Origin: Bathynomus jamesi
Taxonomy: Eukaryota > Arthropoda > Malacostraca > Isopoda > Cirolanidae
Reading direction: 5' to 3'
DNA length: 64,000 nt
Assembly: GCA_023014485.1 (NCBI GenBank)
Contig: JAJOZX010003308.1
Coordinates: 432,501-496,500, forward strand
Shown here: one piece after another, positions 30,431 through 41,495 of the stretch
Position numbering within the stretch: position 1 is the first letter of the stretch
Layout of the letters: every line of letters begins with the position of its first letter
Translations under genes and position numbers: made by a program
Notes under the pieces: generated by a model
Databases searched by the model: none
What the model saw: only the letters and a program-made list of their open reading frames with translations
Told to the model about the DNA's origin: nothing

Positions 30431-31970
30431 GCCTAGAGTCATAAAATTTTGCGTGTGTGTTATTTCATGCCTAAGCAACGATATAAATGCTATGGGAAAT
30501 ATATAAATGCATTATTTAAGACAAAGAGCCGATCTGAAAATATGTATATAAATTACCTATTTTTTCAACATTTGACGTTGTTGCCGGGGGCAAAAGATAT
30601 TAACGTAGGACAACGCGCTTGGAAAAACGATCATATGAGGTCTTTTTCATCGACTTTATAGTTATTAGGAATAATTTTGATGCATATTGAAATATTTTAA
30701 AAATTATAAGAAAAATACGTTTTTGACTACTAAAATATGATTTCATCGCTCTACCGGGGGCAGAAGATGATTACCTATTAAGCTAAGATTTTGCAGAGGC
30801 TATTTACTCATGCATGCGCAAGTTTCTGTCTCTATTAGAATATGGAAATCGACAAAAATGTAAAATCGATCCACCCTAATGTACAGTTGACCTAACGATT
30901 GGTTAGGTTAAGTCGTGATATTTTCGTTAGTTAGCCTTATAAGGCTAACTAACGAAGGCTGGGGGCCCTAATCTTCAGGTGATTCTGAAAATTAACTCTC
31001 GTACAATAAAAGACATAATTCCTAGAAAAACAATTGTACTTTGTAATAGGCCACGCTGAATTTCTAGAGTTAAACTCGTTTAGAACTTGCATTAACCCTA
31101 TAGAATGTGTACAGTGTGGAACCGCACACATAACTGCGTGTCGGTCTACATAACCTTATAATGAATATTACATTTATAGGTTAAATTAAACAATTTATTG
31201 TTACTAAACAATAATAAAAATTGGATCACCTGAAAATCAGGGCCACCAGCCTTCTTTAGTTAGCCTTATAAGCTAACTAACGAAAATATCACGACTTAAC
31301 CTAACCAATCGTCAAGGATGTACAGTTGACCTAACGATTGGTTAGGTTAAGTCGTGATATTTTCGTTAGTTAGCCTTATAAGGCTAACTAACGAAGGCTG
31401 GGGGCCCTAATCTTCAGGTGATTCTGAAAATTAACTCTCGTACAATAAAAGACATAATTCCTAGAAAAACAATTGTACTTTGTAATAGGCCACGCTGAAT
31501 TTCTAGAGTTAAACTCGTTTAGAACTTGCATTAACCCTATAGAATGTGTACAGTGTGGAACCGCACACATAACTGCGTGTCGGTCTACATAACCTTATAA
31601 TGAATATTACATTTATAGGTTAAATTAAACAATTTATTGTTACTAAACAATAATAAAAATTGGATCACCTGAAAATCAGGGCCACCAGCCTTCTTTAGTT
31701 AGCCTTATAAGCTAACTAACGAAAATATCACGACTTAACCTAACCAATCGTCAAGGATGTACAGTTGACCTAACGATTGGTTAGGTTAAGTCGTGATATT
31801 TTCGTTAGTTAGCCTTATAAGGCTAACTAACGAAGGCTGGGGGCCCTAATCTTCAGGCGATTCTGAAAATTAACTCTTGTACAATAAAAGACATAATTCC
31901 TAGAAAAACAATTGTACTTTGTAATAGGCCACGCTGAATTTCTAGAGTTAAACTCGTTTAGAACTTGCAG

Positions 31971-32465
31971 TTAAATACTGCGTATAAATGCTATTCTACT
32001 AACAAAACTTCTCAAAAATTCATTCTAGACTATTATACTTCAACTTACATTTTAGAAGAGTTTAAAACCGATCAGTCAAGATGTAATGTTAATATAACAA
32101 TTTAGCGCCAGAAACAAAACATTGTAATATTAATTTTTATAGCTAGTTTTTACTGCTCCGCCTCTTCATAACTTTGTTTGGAAGGGTGAGGTCTTTTCTA
32201 TGGGTGAGGTAAAGAGTCTACTCCAAAAGAATCGATTCTGGATTCTTAAGCAGTCATATTTTGGAATCGATTCTATCGACAGCACCTATTAGAATCGACT
32301 CCAGTTTCGAATCGATTCCAGATCAAACAATCTATTCTTTTTTCTTTTGTCAATGATCAGAAATAGATCTATTACAATATAATTTAATTTATTTTTATAT
32401 GACTAATTAATCGTCTAGAATTAAGTGACTAAAGTTAGTTGGAGTGACTTAAGCCAGCAACTTGG
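31971..32465. other. Intronic sequence with GAATCGATTC repeats
   Basis: GAATCGATTC or close forms occur at least four times at 32229-32330 and, inverted, at 57735-57810. They are probably the subterminal part of the hAT remnant that follows. Nothing else is seen. Confidence 0.4.
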
Positions 32466-32558
32466 GTACCAAGTGAAAGAGTATTCTCCAAATCTGGAGA
32501 ATTGTTATCGAAGAGACATTCTAGGGTGAAGGCCAAACAAGTCAATATGAATCAGTAG
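32466..32558 (+). pseudogene. hAT transposase C-terminal fragment
   Basis: Reads VPSERVFSKSGELLSKRHSR then VKAKQVNMNQ and stop: the PSERxFSxxGxLxSxxR core of the BED-finger hAT dimerisation domain. Downstream sequence (TGCAAAATGGGAGAGTGCAT) recurs inverted at 57590-57640. Confidence 0.7.
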
Positions 32559-32599
32559 TTTGCCTGCAAAATGGGAGAGTGCATATGCAATTACAATGT

Positions 32600-33360
32600 T
32601 GATAAAACGAGTGCCAGTGCCACCCCCTTGTTGCAAGACCCCCTCCCCCGTGCCAACTTCCCCCAAAAAGGGGTGGAACTCCCCCAGCTTGCTGGGGGAG
32701 TTGGAGTCTACCTGACCTCTTTGGGGGAGAAGTTGGGACGGTCTCACCTCCCAATTGGGTATACCTAACCTGAGAGAGAGGAAAAGAGCATCCAGCTTCT
32801 GCGAGAGGCAGAAGCTTAATGAGAGCTCAAGGTAGCAACACGTGACTTAGAACTCGAAATCCGCCACTTGGTTTAATCAGCTAGTTGGTAGTTAGCTTAA
32901 TCTGCCAGTTGGCTTAGAAGGCATAAATGGCCTGTATATATTAATAACCTTCGAACGAATTAAAAGCGCACACACACTCCCCAACTATACGCCCATAGAG
33001 CCCCCTATTGTTATCACACACACACACACATACGAGCGTAACCACCACACATAAAACACCACAACCACCGCTTTACTTACCAGCTCCTGGGAGACCGGCA
33101 AGGTCTCTAAATACGACCCAATAGACAGAGCTATTAAAGATAAACAAATACGTTTATGGGGCCAAGGGGTAGACCGGCAAGGTCTCAAAAAAGGCAACAC
33201 CAATAGTTTTTCTATTGAGCTCCTCGTGGCCACGAGGCCAATTGCACGTTTGGGGAGGGAGGGGGGGGGGGGGGTGGCCCGATCTTTTATACAAAAAATT
33301 GAATAAGATAAACTAAGTTTAATGCCCAAACAAATTTCCACCATAATATACAATTTTACC
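32600..33360. repeat. Diverged fragment of the cassette-block repeat
   Basis: Pyrimidine-rich CCCCC tracts around GGGGGAG, TACCTAACCTGAGAG, GCCAGTTGGCTTAGAAGG and CA tracts parallel the arms and the 17160 repeat. AGACCGGCAAGGTCTC occurs twice. A poly-G run lies at ~33262-33274. No intact gene. It may be the start of a second, decayed cassette block that resumes at 40500. Confidence 0.4.
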
Positions 33361-33523
33361 CTTAAGCTATAACATAAAAACCATTGATATTTTATATTAA
33401 AAATAGATTGTATTTCGGGATAACTATTTCATTTCTCGTCTTTCGCCAATTAGATTCTATTTCGGGGTAATTTATTAATTTTTCTTCTTTTGGCCAATTA
33501 TTTTGTTTCAATACAAATTTGTC

Positions 33524-34103
33524 GGTGCTACTGTAGTATGCGGTCTACCGTTAAGTTTCTACTGTAGTATGCGGTCTACCGTTAAGTTTCTACTGTAGTA
33601 TGCGGTCTACCGTTAAGTTTCTACTGTAGTATGCGGTCTACCGTTAAGTTTCTACTGTAGTATGCGGTCTACCGTTAAGTTTCTACTGTAGTATGCGGTC
33701 TACCGTTAAGTTTCTAATGTAGTATGCGGTCTACCGTTAAGTTTCTACTGTAGTATGCGGTCTACCGTTCAAAATATTTAAAAGGAATTGAAAATGAATT
33801 GAAAGGAATTATAATTTAATTTACACAATTAAGGAATTATTAAAGAAGTTAAACATACTACTACCGCATACTTAACGGTAGACCGCATACTACAGTACGC
33901 CCTTGATGATTGGTTAGGTTAAGTCGTGATATTTTCGTTAGTTTTAACGAAAATATCACGACTTAACCTAACCAATCGTCAAGGGCGTACAATTAACCTA
34001 ATAATAAAATAATAAGAAGATAAGAAGCTATAATTAAAAGGTAGACCGCCGAATCGTAGGTAGACCGCCGAATCGTAGGTAGACCGCATACTACAGTAGC
34101 ACC
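33524..34103. mobile_element. hAT-type MITE, GGTGCTACT family copy B with 8-unit VNTR
   Basis: Ends GGTGCTACTGTAGTATGCGG and CCGCATACTACAGTAGCACC. Perfect 8 bp duplication AATTTGTC (33516-33523, 34104-34111). The left terminus is expanded into eight tandem 31 bp units (CTACTGTAGTATGCGGTCTA + CCGTTAAGTTT). A CGTGATATTTTCGTTAG hairpin core lies at 33900-33995. Confidence 0.95.
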
Positions 34104-34746
34104 AATTTGTCTTTAAGACACCATAATATCTTTAAACCTTATTACAAAAAATATTAATATAACTTAGTCCAGGCAATCTAGAGCAAAAATAGCTTCAACC
34201 TGGGCAAAATTGCTTCAGAAGCTTTCTAAACTGTTTCCAGCTCAGGAACCATTGCAGAATAACATATCCAAAATCCGACAAAATTGGACCCCGGGAACAC
34301 CCCCAAAAATGAAATTCAAAATGGCGGACTGGCAGTTTCCTACGAAATACAATAAATTTTAATTTCGCTTTGTAGAGAGAGTTATGACGTTTTTCTTGAT
34401 CAGTAAAATGTTTTAAAACACATTTTCGTTTCTAAATTAACCTATATGACACTAAAAATTGTATTAGGCGGCTAGTATTAAACTATGACGTCACGTAATG
34501 TAAATAAAATATACTGTATGGAGTGTATGTGAGAATGGACATTGCTACATCTTTATAAACTTATATTATATACAACTCTTTAATTCCTACTACCCACTAT
34601 CAAATCTGCGCATTTGTGCTTGTCATTTTCTTTAAAACTGTTATTATGTACTCCTTTTAAATACTGCAACACAGTTTATTAATTTGTGTTTTCTGTTTCA
34701 GACTGACTCGGTGTACGGCTGACTCGGTGTGCGTCCGCCTTCAAGA

Positions 34747-36862
34747 ATGCAGACCCCTGAAGAATTGTGCGTGATTTGTAAGGAGAAATTGGACAGCGGG
34801 CAGGAAGTGGTTCACATCTCGCAAAAAGGAGCAGATGGTATAAATGCATCCAGCCGCAGCCGTGGAAGCGATGTTGTTGCAACAGCTGGAATAAGTGTTC
34901 ACGTTGTATGTAGGAAAAGGTTTACGGATAAAAAGACCATTGAAATAAAGAAGCGACAGACCGCAGCCGAGGCAATACCAAGGAAAAGTGCTCGTTTTCA
35001 TGAATACGCATTTTCCAGTGCTACTCACTGTTTGTTTTGTGATACCTTTGTGGACTTTTTTCCAAACACAAACCAAAATCAGAGCATGTCAAAATAAGAA
35101 CTACAGAGTTCTCCGAAACCATAAAAAGGTGCTGTGAAAGCCGCTGCGATGAATGGTCGTTTAATGTAAAAGGCCGTCTGGAGTATTATCTTCGTGATCT
35201 TCCTGCTGCAGATTGTGTCTACCATCACACCTGCAGCGTAAATTTTCGAAGTGGAAAAAACATTCCTCGCGCATACTCCTCCGACGATCATGATTCGAAG
35301 AAAGGGAGACCAACTAATGAAGAGCAACACCAAGCATTCCTTCAGACCTGTGCTTACCTGGAAGAGAATGATGATGAACAACTGTTGATTGGAGACCTAA
35401 TTTCCAAAATGGAGGAATATCTTCAAGGAAGTCAGAGCTCTGTCTACGAACGCAGGCACATGAAGAGAAAGCTTTTAGAACGTTACGGAGACAAGATCAT
35501 AATATCAGGTGAAAGTGGGAAGGCAGATGTAGTAACACTACGAGAGACAGCTAATGAAATTCTTATAGAATATCACAAAAAGTCGAAAGAATGTGATATA
35601 GATATAGAGCTACAGAAGATTTACCTAGTAGAAGCTGCTGCAAAAATAATCAGAAGTGATATCAAGTCTGTCGACTCGCTTAGAAAAGATGTGTATCCAT
35701 CTCCAAATGACATCACTGCAGAAAGTGCTCTTGATTACATTCCCAACAGTCTGAAATTGCTATTATCAAAAGCATTTGCGGGACAGGATGCTTCAAGAAA
35801 AATAGGTGCAATTGGGCAGAGCATTATGCAAGCAACCCGTCCTAGAGGATTACTATGTCCACTACAGACCGGTTTGTCGGTTCAGCTACACCACAACTTT
35901 AGGTCAAGGTACCTTATTGACGTTCTCCATCAGCTGGGCTACTGTTCGTCGTATGCAGAAGTAACAAGATTCGAAAGAAACGCGGCGCTGGCAAGTGGGT
36001 CTGGCTCTTTTACTGTTGATGAAAACACTGCAGTCCTTCTAGCAGCAGATAACGTCGATCATGATGTCTGCACTTTGGATGGGAAGAATACCTTTCATGG
36101 AATGGGTATGATTGCCGCAATAACTCCGAAGATCAAGATCCACCCTTCTATTCACAGGCGTAATGTTGGTGACAATGACATTAAGAAGATTGCAACCGTT
36201 GACATTAGGGAATATAGACACGCGAGAAGCATGTTGAGGGACATCTCATTCCGCGAACTTCCAGTACCCACTGCCACCATAAGTCGACTTAGTCTTCTCT
36301 GGCAGATATCTTCAGCAGAAAGATCAGGTCCAAGTTGGTCCGGAACAATGCAGGCAATTCACGGTGGATCAAGTGTCTCACATCCAGGTGTGGCGTCGAT
36401 CACGTTCCTTCCCATCATAGATATGTTGCCAACTGACATGACCTGCATATTTTCGACATTACTATATTTGAGCAAGATAGCACGCGATCAAAAAGTCCCA
36501 TGCATTATTACCTTTGATCAGCCTTTGTTCTGGAAAGCTTCCCAAATCATCAATGAACAGAGAGACCTGCAGGACATTGTTTTAATGCTGGGATCATTTC
36601 ACACTCTGATGAATCTTTTGGGAGCAGTCGGTACTCTTATGAATGGTTCAGGATTGTCTGAAGTACTTCAAGAAATATACGGACCAAATGCCGTGCAACA
36701 CATGATGTCTGGAAAAGCTGTTTCAAGAGCGATACGTGGTCATATGATAGTAGATGCAGCTCTTAGTACCTTACTAGTCGCAGACGTTTTCCCTCGTAAT
36801 GAAGATGGAACTCCTCATGACCTCCATAAGGAAGCTTGTGACCTGCTCGACGATGTTATGAC
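34747..36862 (+). pseudogene. Large transposon protein, N-terminal part
   Basis: ATG 34747 (MQTPEELCVICKEKLDSGQE) starts a zinc-binding-type region: CVICK, VHVVCRKRF, HCLFCDTF. One base is missing near 35070-35080, after which the frame runs HVKIRTTEFSETIKRCCESR, VYHHTCSVNFRSG and on without stops through LDYIPNSLKLLLSKAFAG, QTGLSVQLHHNFRSRYLIDV, NTAVLLAADNVDHDVCTLDG and ACDLLDDVMT, where the 36863 MITE interrupts it. The C2HC-like start suggests DNA or RNA binding. I know the family only as a recurrent, multi-copy uncharacterised protein of arthropods and cnidarians. That it is the transposition protein is inferred from its position between long inverted repeats. Confidence 0.65.
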
Positions 36863-37689
36863 TAGAGTTGTACCGATGTATCGGTATCGGTATCGGTAAT
36901 ATCGGCCACTTTTCACAGTATCGGTATCGGCCGATACTGTTCTGAAAACCGACCGATACCGATACTTTGAATTACTGTTTTTTGAAGAAATTATCTTATT
37001 TTATATAAAATTAAATTTTTTTATTATTATACAGTAATATCTTATTTAGTTGTTTAATATATATTTTATCAAAATTAGCAATGTTTACATTTACTAACAA
37101 AACAAAAAATCATAAAATGTAACTATAGGCCCCTATACAAGATTACAAATATTCAATACAGTAATACAGTATCATATAAATATACAATTTCAAATTACAG
37201 TAATAGTTTTCAGTAAAAATGAAAGTTTTGTAAAGTTGTTCATAGATGGCACCACGCGGCATGCATAATCATAATAAACCATTCAGTTGCTTGAATGCTT
37301 GAATCTCGTGTGTAAAGTTATTGATAATACACTACCATTATATGCATTCATTGGTTTAGATTTTAGAACTTTATATAATAAGATATATATATATTTTTCT
37401 TTTTCTTAATTTAATTTCAAAATATATATTGATAAAATAAAAAATATTAATATAATTAAATTACAGGCTCTAGCTATATATTATAATATATTATATTATT
37501 ATGAAATTAAATGGAACTAAAGTTCGGATTGGGAAAGGCATTTTAAGTTAGAGATATTATATCATTTACTTGAACTTTTATTAATAATCAATTTTAAAAC
37601 TATTAATTAATTAAAAAGTATCGGTATCGGCACTTTTTTGTAGTATCGGTATCGGTATCGGCCAAAATATTGGTATCGGTGCAACTCTA
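36863..37689. mobile_element. hAT-type MITE inserted in the large transposon gene
   Basis: Ends TAGAGTTGTACCGATGTATC and ATTGGTATCGGTGCAACTCT + A. 8 bp duplication GTTATGAC (36855-36862, 37690-37697). Subterminal GTATCGGTATCGG repeats on both sides. Element plus one duplication is 835 bp, exactly accounting for the frame difference between the coding parts on either side. Confidence 0.95.
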
Positions 37690-37697
37690 GTTATGAC

Positions 37698-39951
37698 CGC
37701 CAAACAATCAGTTGAGGATGTGGAATCTTCGAATGCATTGTCTCAGATTGCTACCACTTTGGATGCGAAGAAAACTGACCTACAATCTACTTCGCAAACA
37801 AGTCAACTCTGGTTGGAATATCAGCGAATGATCAACATTGCACGTTCCTTGATAACAGCAGACAGAACCGGCTCGTGGGATTTGCACTTGCAAGCTATGC
37901 TGGAGACCATCCCCATAATTGCAGCAGCCGGACATCACAATTACCTGAAATCGATATACCTGTACCTGCAGAAAATGTTAAGTTTGCCTTCTGAAAATCC
38001 AGCCGTTAACAAAATGTTCCAGGAAGGTAAGTTTGTGGTAAGAAGAAGCGACAGATTATGGGCCGGACTCGGCACAGACCTGGTGATAGAACAAGTACTA
38101 ATGCGTTCCCTGAAAAGCAGAGGCGGACTGACACGCGGAAGTGGATTTACAGACATCCAAAGGACAACGTGGCTCTTTTCTATGCCTCTGTGTTCCACTT
38201 ATAACTTAGCAATGCAGGAATACACCAGTTTTGTTGGAAAGTAGTGAACAGCACAAGGAAATGAGGGGAAGTAGACAAATCAGGGACAGTAATGACATGA
38301 AGAAAGTACTTGAACGTCTGGAATCCTTATCCCCATTCCATTCTACCTCGGGTCTCTGCAACATTGTAACAGGGCTAACTGCTGATCCTGGAGTTAACGT
38401 TCATCAATTGCATTCAATCGGTACGAACATTGTCGTAAAAATGATTGGGAAACAAGCCTTTACATATTCTGCCAAAAGATCTGACAAAGTGAAAACACTA
38501 GGATCTGCTTCTGCCGTTGTGATCACTGATGCTTCAGATATAGAAGTAGATCCTGCACTACTGTTTCAGAGAATGATGACTGTTGCCACTGGCGGAGACA
38601 TGAATCTTGAAGATGTCATGTGTTACGAACTGTGTGCATATCCTCCTGCATTGTTCGAATCACGAAGTATCTTGAGGAAACCCGATAAGTCTCAGCTAGC
38701 TCATGCAATAATCAAATACACTGACACTTTACGCATGGAAGTAGTTCAAGAAATTCAGTGCATAGACCAGTACGTATTGGATGGTGGATCTCTACTACAT
38801 CGTGTTTCCTGGCGTCAAGATGAAACATATGACAGCATCGCCAACTCATATGCCGATTTCACTCTGAAAACATATGGAAAAGCAATCATTGTTTTTGATG
38901 GCTACAGCAGCTCTCCTACGATCAAGGACATGACCCACAGAAGACGCAGCACCAAGACAAGCAGAAATGTGAATCTCAGTCCAAGCATGAAGTTTGTTGG
39001 CCAGAAGGAACACTTCTTGGCTAATGAAAACAAGCAAGCAAGCATTTATTTCCCTCGTAGGTGGATGTTGAAGAAGCACGGGTGTACTGTTCACAACGCA
39101 GATGGGGATGCTGATGTGGACATCGTTCGTGCAGCAGTTTCCTCATCAGAAAATGCAACTACAACAGTAATAGGGGAAGACACCGACTTGCTGATTCTCC
39201 TTCTGTACCATGCCAAGGACAGTGGTTTCAAGTTGTACTATCGCAGCGATATAAGACGGGGACCATCTCCTAATCCTGTGTATGATATTCTCAGCATTCA
39301 ATCATTGTTAGGCAATGACATCTGCAAGTATCCCCTGTTTGTGCATGCTTTCACGGGCTGTGATAGCACATCCAGAATTTTTTCGATCGGTAAAGCCAAA
39401 GCATTCGACACACTGATGAAGGTGGCTGAACTCCGTTCAGTTGCAAATACATTCTGTTCTGATTGTTGCCAACACTCTGACATTGAAGCCGCTGGAAGAA
39501 AGGCAATGCTTCTGTTGTATGGCTGCAAAACACTTGAATCCACTAACGCACTACGTCATCGAATGTTAGTTGAAAAGGTAGCTACAGCTAAATCTTTTGT
39601 TACACCCGAACGTTTGCCACCTACCGATGCGTCCACAAAGTACCACAGCTTTCGCACATACTTTCAAATACTAATCTGGAAGTCTACAGAAGAGAAGATC
39701 GATGCAGAACAGTGGGGTTGGTATGTAAAGAATAATTCCTACTACCCTACAGCCTGCGACAAGCCACCAGCTCCAAATTATCACTCAACATGATCCGCTG
39801 CTCCTGCAAGACGAAATGTGCTACTTCAAGATGTGGATGCAAGCGTAATGGAATGCCCTGTTCAGCCGCTTGTGGCGAGTGCCAAATCAGTGGTTGCGAT
39901 AACAACCCAAGTACCGGTAATCTATCCGATGATAGTGATGAAGAGGATTAA
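37698..39951 (+). pseudogene. Large transposon protein, C-terminal part (PIN-like and CXC-like)
   Basis: Continues in frame across the MITE as AKQSVEDVESSNALSQIATT, then WAGLGTDLVIEQVLMRSLKS and RTTWLFSMPLCSTYN. One extra base near 38230 shifts to the next frame (LLESSEQHKEMRG...). Later blocks are KAIIVFDGYSSSP, NADGDADVDIVRAAVSSSEN, TTVIGEDTDLLILLLYHA and PLFVHAFTGCDSTSRIF; the spaced aspartates resemble a PIN/FEN-like nuclease core. A last frameshift near 39790 leads to RCSCKTKCATSRCGCKRNGM and CGECQISGCD, a cysteine-rich CXC-like segment, and a TAA at 39949-39951. Domain names are by pattern only. Together with the N-terminal part the protein would be about 1,400 residues. Confidence 0.6.
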
Positions 39952-40559
39952 TTTCTGTATTTTGTGACCAGGTATCACTTCTTCTGTAATGAACATAACT
40001 TGAAACTGGGAAAAAAATAATTGTTGTATTATTGATTATAAAAATCTGTAAAAAGCTATATAACATTATATTTGCGTAATAACTGGTTGTGTTGTATATT
40101 GTTGAATTATTTAAAACATTACAACTGAAAGAAAAAGCATCAAATGTATCTCTATAAATAAAAGCGTAAATTATATTTTTTTTTTTTCGTAGGAAACATC
40201 CAGTCCGCCATTTTGAATTTAATTTTTGGGGGTGTTCCCGGGGTCCAATTTTGTCGATTTTGGATATGTTATTCGGCAATGGTTCCTGAGCTGGAAACAG
40301 TTCAGAAAGCTTGTGAAGCAATTTTGCCCAGGTCTAACTACAAATTGCCTGGACTAACTTTATAATAAAAATAGATTCTATTTCGGGATAACATTCATTT
40401 TTTCCTCTTTTACACAACTATTTTGCTTCAATACAAATTTTCTTTAAGAAACCAATATATCTTTAAACCTTATTACAAAAACATATTAATATAACTTTAT
40501 ATTAAAAATAGATTGTATTTCGGGATAACTATCGCCAGAATACCAGTAGAGTATTTGAA

Positions 40560-40722
40560 CATCTGTTCCTGAAGCTTCGCACGGTTCAACGTAGCCTGTA
40601 AAGTCACAAAGAAGGGAGGCTAGGGCGTCTTTCAGTATTCGTCACATCTTCCGTTTTTACCGAATACCACTTCATAAACGTCGAACATGCAATATCAAAG
40701 AGAGTCATCACTATTTTTCGTC
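40560..40722 (-). pseudogene. Decayed second copy of the FMKWYS gene
   Basis: On the minus strand ATG at about 40710 reads MTLFDIACSTFMKWYSVKTE then DVTNTERRPSLPSL, matching MATFNIACTTFMKWYS...DVVDTEKLP at 19708. Beyond that the frame breaks, but RAKLQ-like and later similarity continue to ~40530. It shares its upstream module with the 19708 copy. It lies just right of the 6.19 kb transposon. Confidence 0.65.
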
Positions 40723-40737
40723 TACGTGAGAAAATAC

Positions 40738-40870
40738 ACGTCTGAGATCCAGTGCTTGCAGCGGTCAACTGAGCACGCAGGGTAGAGATATGACCAAGTA
40801 GTAGCAGGAGACACGTGACCTTTGATCGATCATACATGGAGCAGAGCTTAGGACTTTTCCTATACATACG
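40738..40870 (-). promoter_or_regulatory. Third copy of the shared 5' module
   Basis: Plus-strand reading: AAATACACGTCTGAGATC, CACGCAGGG, AGTAGTAGCA, GACACGTGACC (E-box CACGTG) and GAGCAGAGCTTAGGACTTT. Order and spacing follow the 19780-19926 module (AATACACGTCTGATCTC ... GGGCGGAGCTTAGAACTTT). Confidence 0.55.
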
Positions 40871-40905
40871 CTACTATTTAATTATTTGGAGATGTTACCC
40901 AATGA

Positions 40906-41141
40906 TAGGGTTACCATACGTCCGGTTTTTCCCGGACATGTCCGGGAAATTTGAAATTTATAACATTGATTTTTGAAGCCATAACACTTGTTCTTATTTA
41001 TAGATACTCAATATAGACAACATGTAGTACACAGTGTATATATAACACATTAATACAACGTGAGTTGGTAGATACTAATACAGATACACCCCTCCTCTCG
41101 GGAGTGTCCTCTTTTTTGAAAGTTCAAATATGGTCACCCTA
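40906..41141. mobile_element. hAT-type MITE, TAGGGTTACCATACG ends
   Basis: Starts TAGGGTTACCATACGTCCGG, ends CAAATATGGTCACCCTA. Perfect 8 bp duplication CCCAATGA (40898-40905, 41142-41149). No coding content. Confidence 0.9.
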
Positions 41142-41149
41142 CCCAATGA

Positions 41150-41487
41150 CGCAATGAGGTTCAATTGAGTTAGAAATAAAGACTTAAACCTTTATTCCTT
41201 AATGTATGTGGGGTGGTCAATTAAATATATGAAATAACTTTGCTTACCATACCAAATAAACTTCAAAATATACAGTAGTGTATTCCAGGCTTTAATTAAA
41301 AGTCGCTGTACCGCTTAGAAGATTAATCCGTAAATTGAAATCTTACAACAATAAAGGATATATACTGAACATTTTTTGGCTGATAGGCGACAATGTGTGT
41401 ATTTTATTGATTCTAATGGAGTTAAGCGTGATTTGTCAGCGTTTACATTCGCGGTTCGCCCCCTGCCAGACCACCACAATGAGCCTC
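41150..41487. other. Intronic sequence, nothing recognised
   Basis: AT-rich DNA. The open frame at 41335-41538 has no recognisable pattern and runs into the next MITE. Confidence 0.4.
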
Positions 41488-41495
41488 AGTCAATG

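Larger units (their letters stand above)
28111..30878 (-). mobile_element. DNA transposon with TAGGGTGGATCG termini and 8 bp duplication
   Basis: Ends TAGGGTGGATCGATTTTACA and TGTAAAATCGATCCACCCTA. Target duplication ATGTACAG (28103-28110, 30879-30886). The terminal ~450 bp form extended inverted arms. Inside are a frame-broken transposase and a MITE derived from the same element. Confidence 0.9.
27439..31970. repeat. Tandem array of four ~439 bp units
   Basis: Units begin at 27439, 27878, 31092 and 31531 with AACCCTATAGAATGTGTACA. Each contains a MITE-like hairpin (TAGTTAGCCTTATAAG..., CTTAACCTAACCAATCG) and an identical 60-codon open frame that I regard as non-coding. The second unit is split by the 2,768 bp transposon at 28111-30878. 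Confidence 0.9.
34166..40355 (+). mobile_element. 6.19 kb DNA transposon with ~190 bp inverted repeats
   Basis: The left end AGTCCAGGCAATCTAGAGCA and right end CAAATTGCCTGGACT open ~190 bp inverted repeats (34166-34360, 40185-40355) containing GGACCCCGGGAACACCCCCA. The flanks show AACTT on both sides (34161-34165, 40356-40360), a 5 bp duplication. One long broken gene fills the inside. An 827 bp MITE interrupts it. Confidence 0.85.

Noticed and set aside
27734..31570. Three identical 60-codon frames starting MCAVPHCTHSIGLM
   Set aside because: They are copies of the same DNA in the 439 bp tandem array, with no recognisable protein pattern.
33528..33775. CRISPR-like array of 31 bp repeats
   Set aside because: Units are directly contiguous without spacers, in a eukaryotic MITE terminus.
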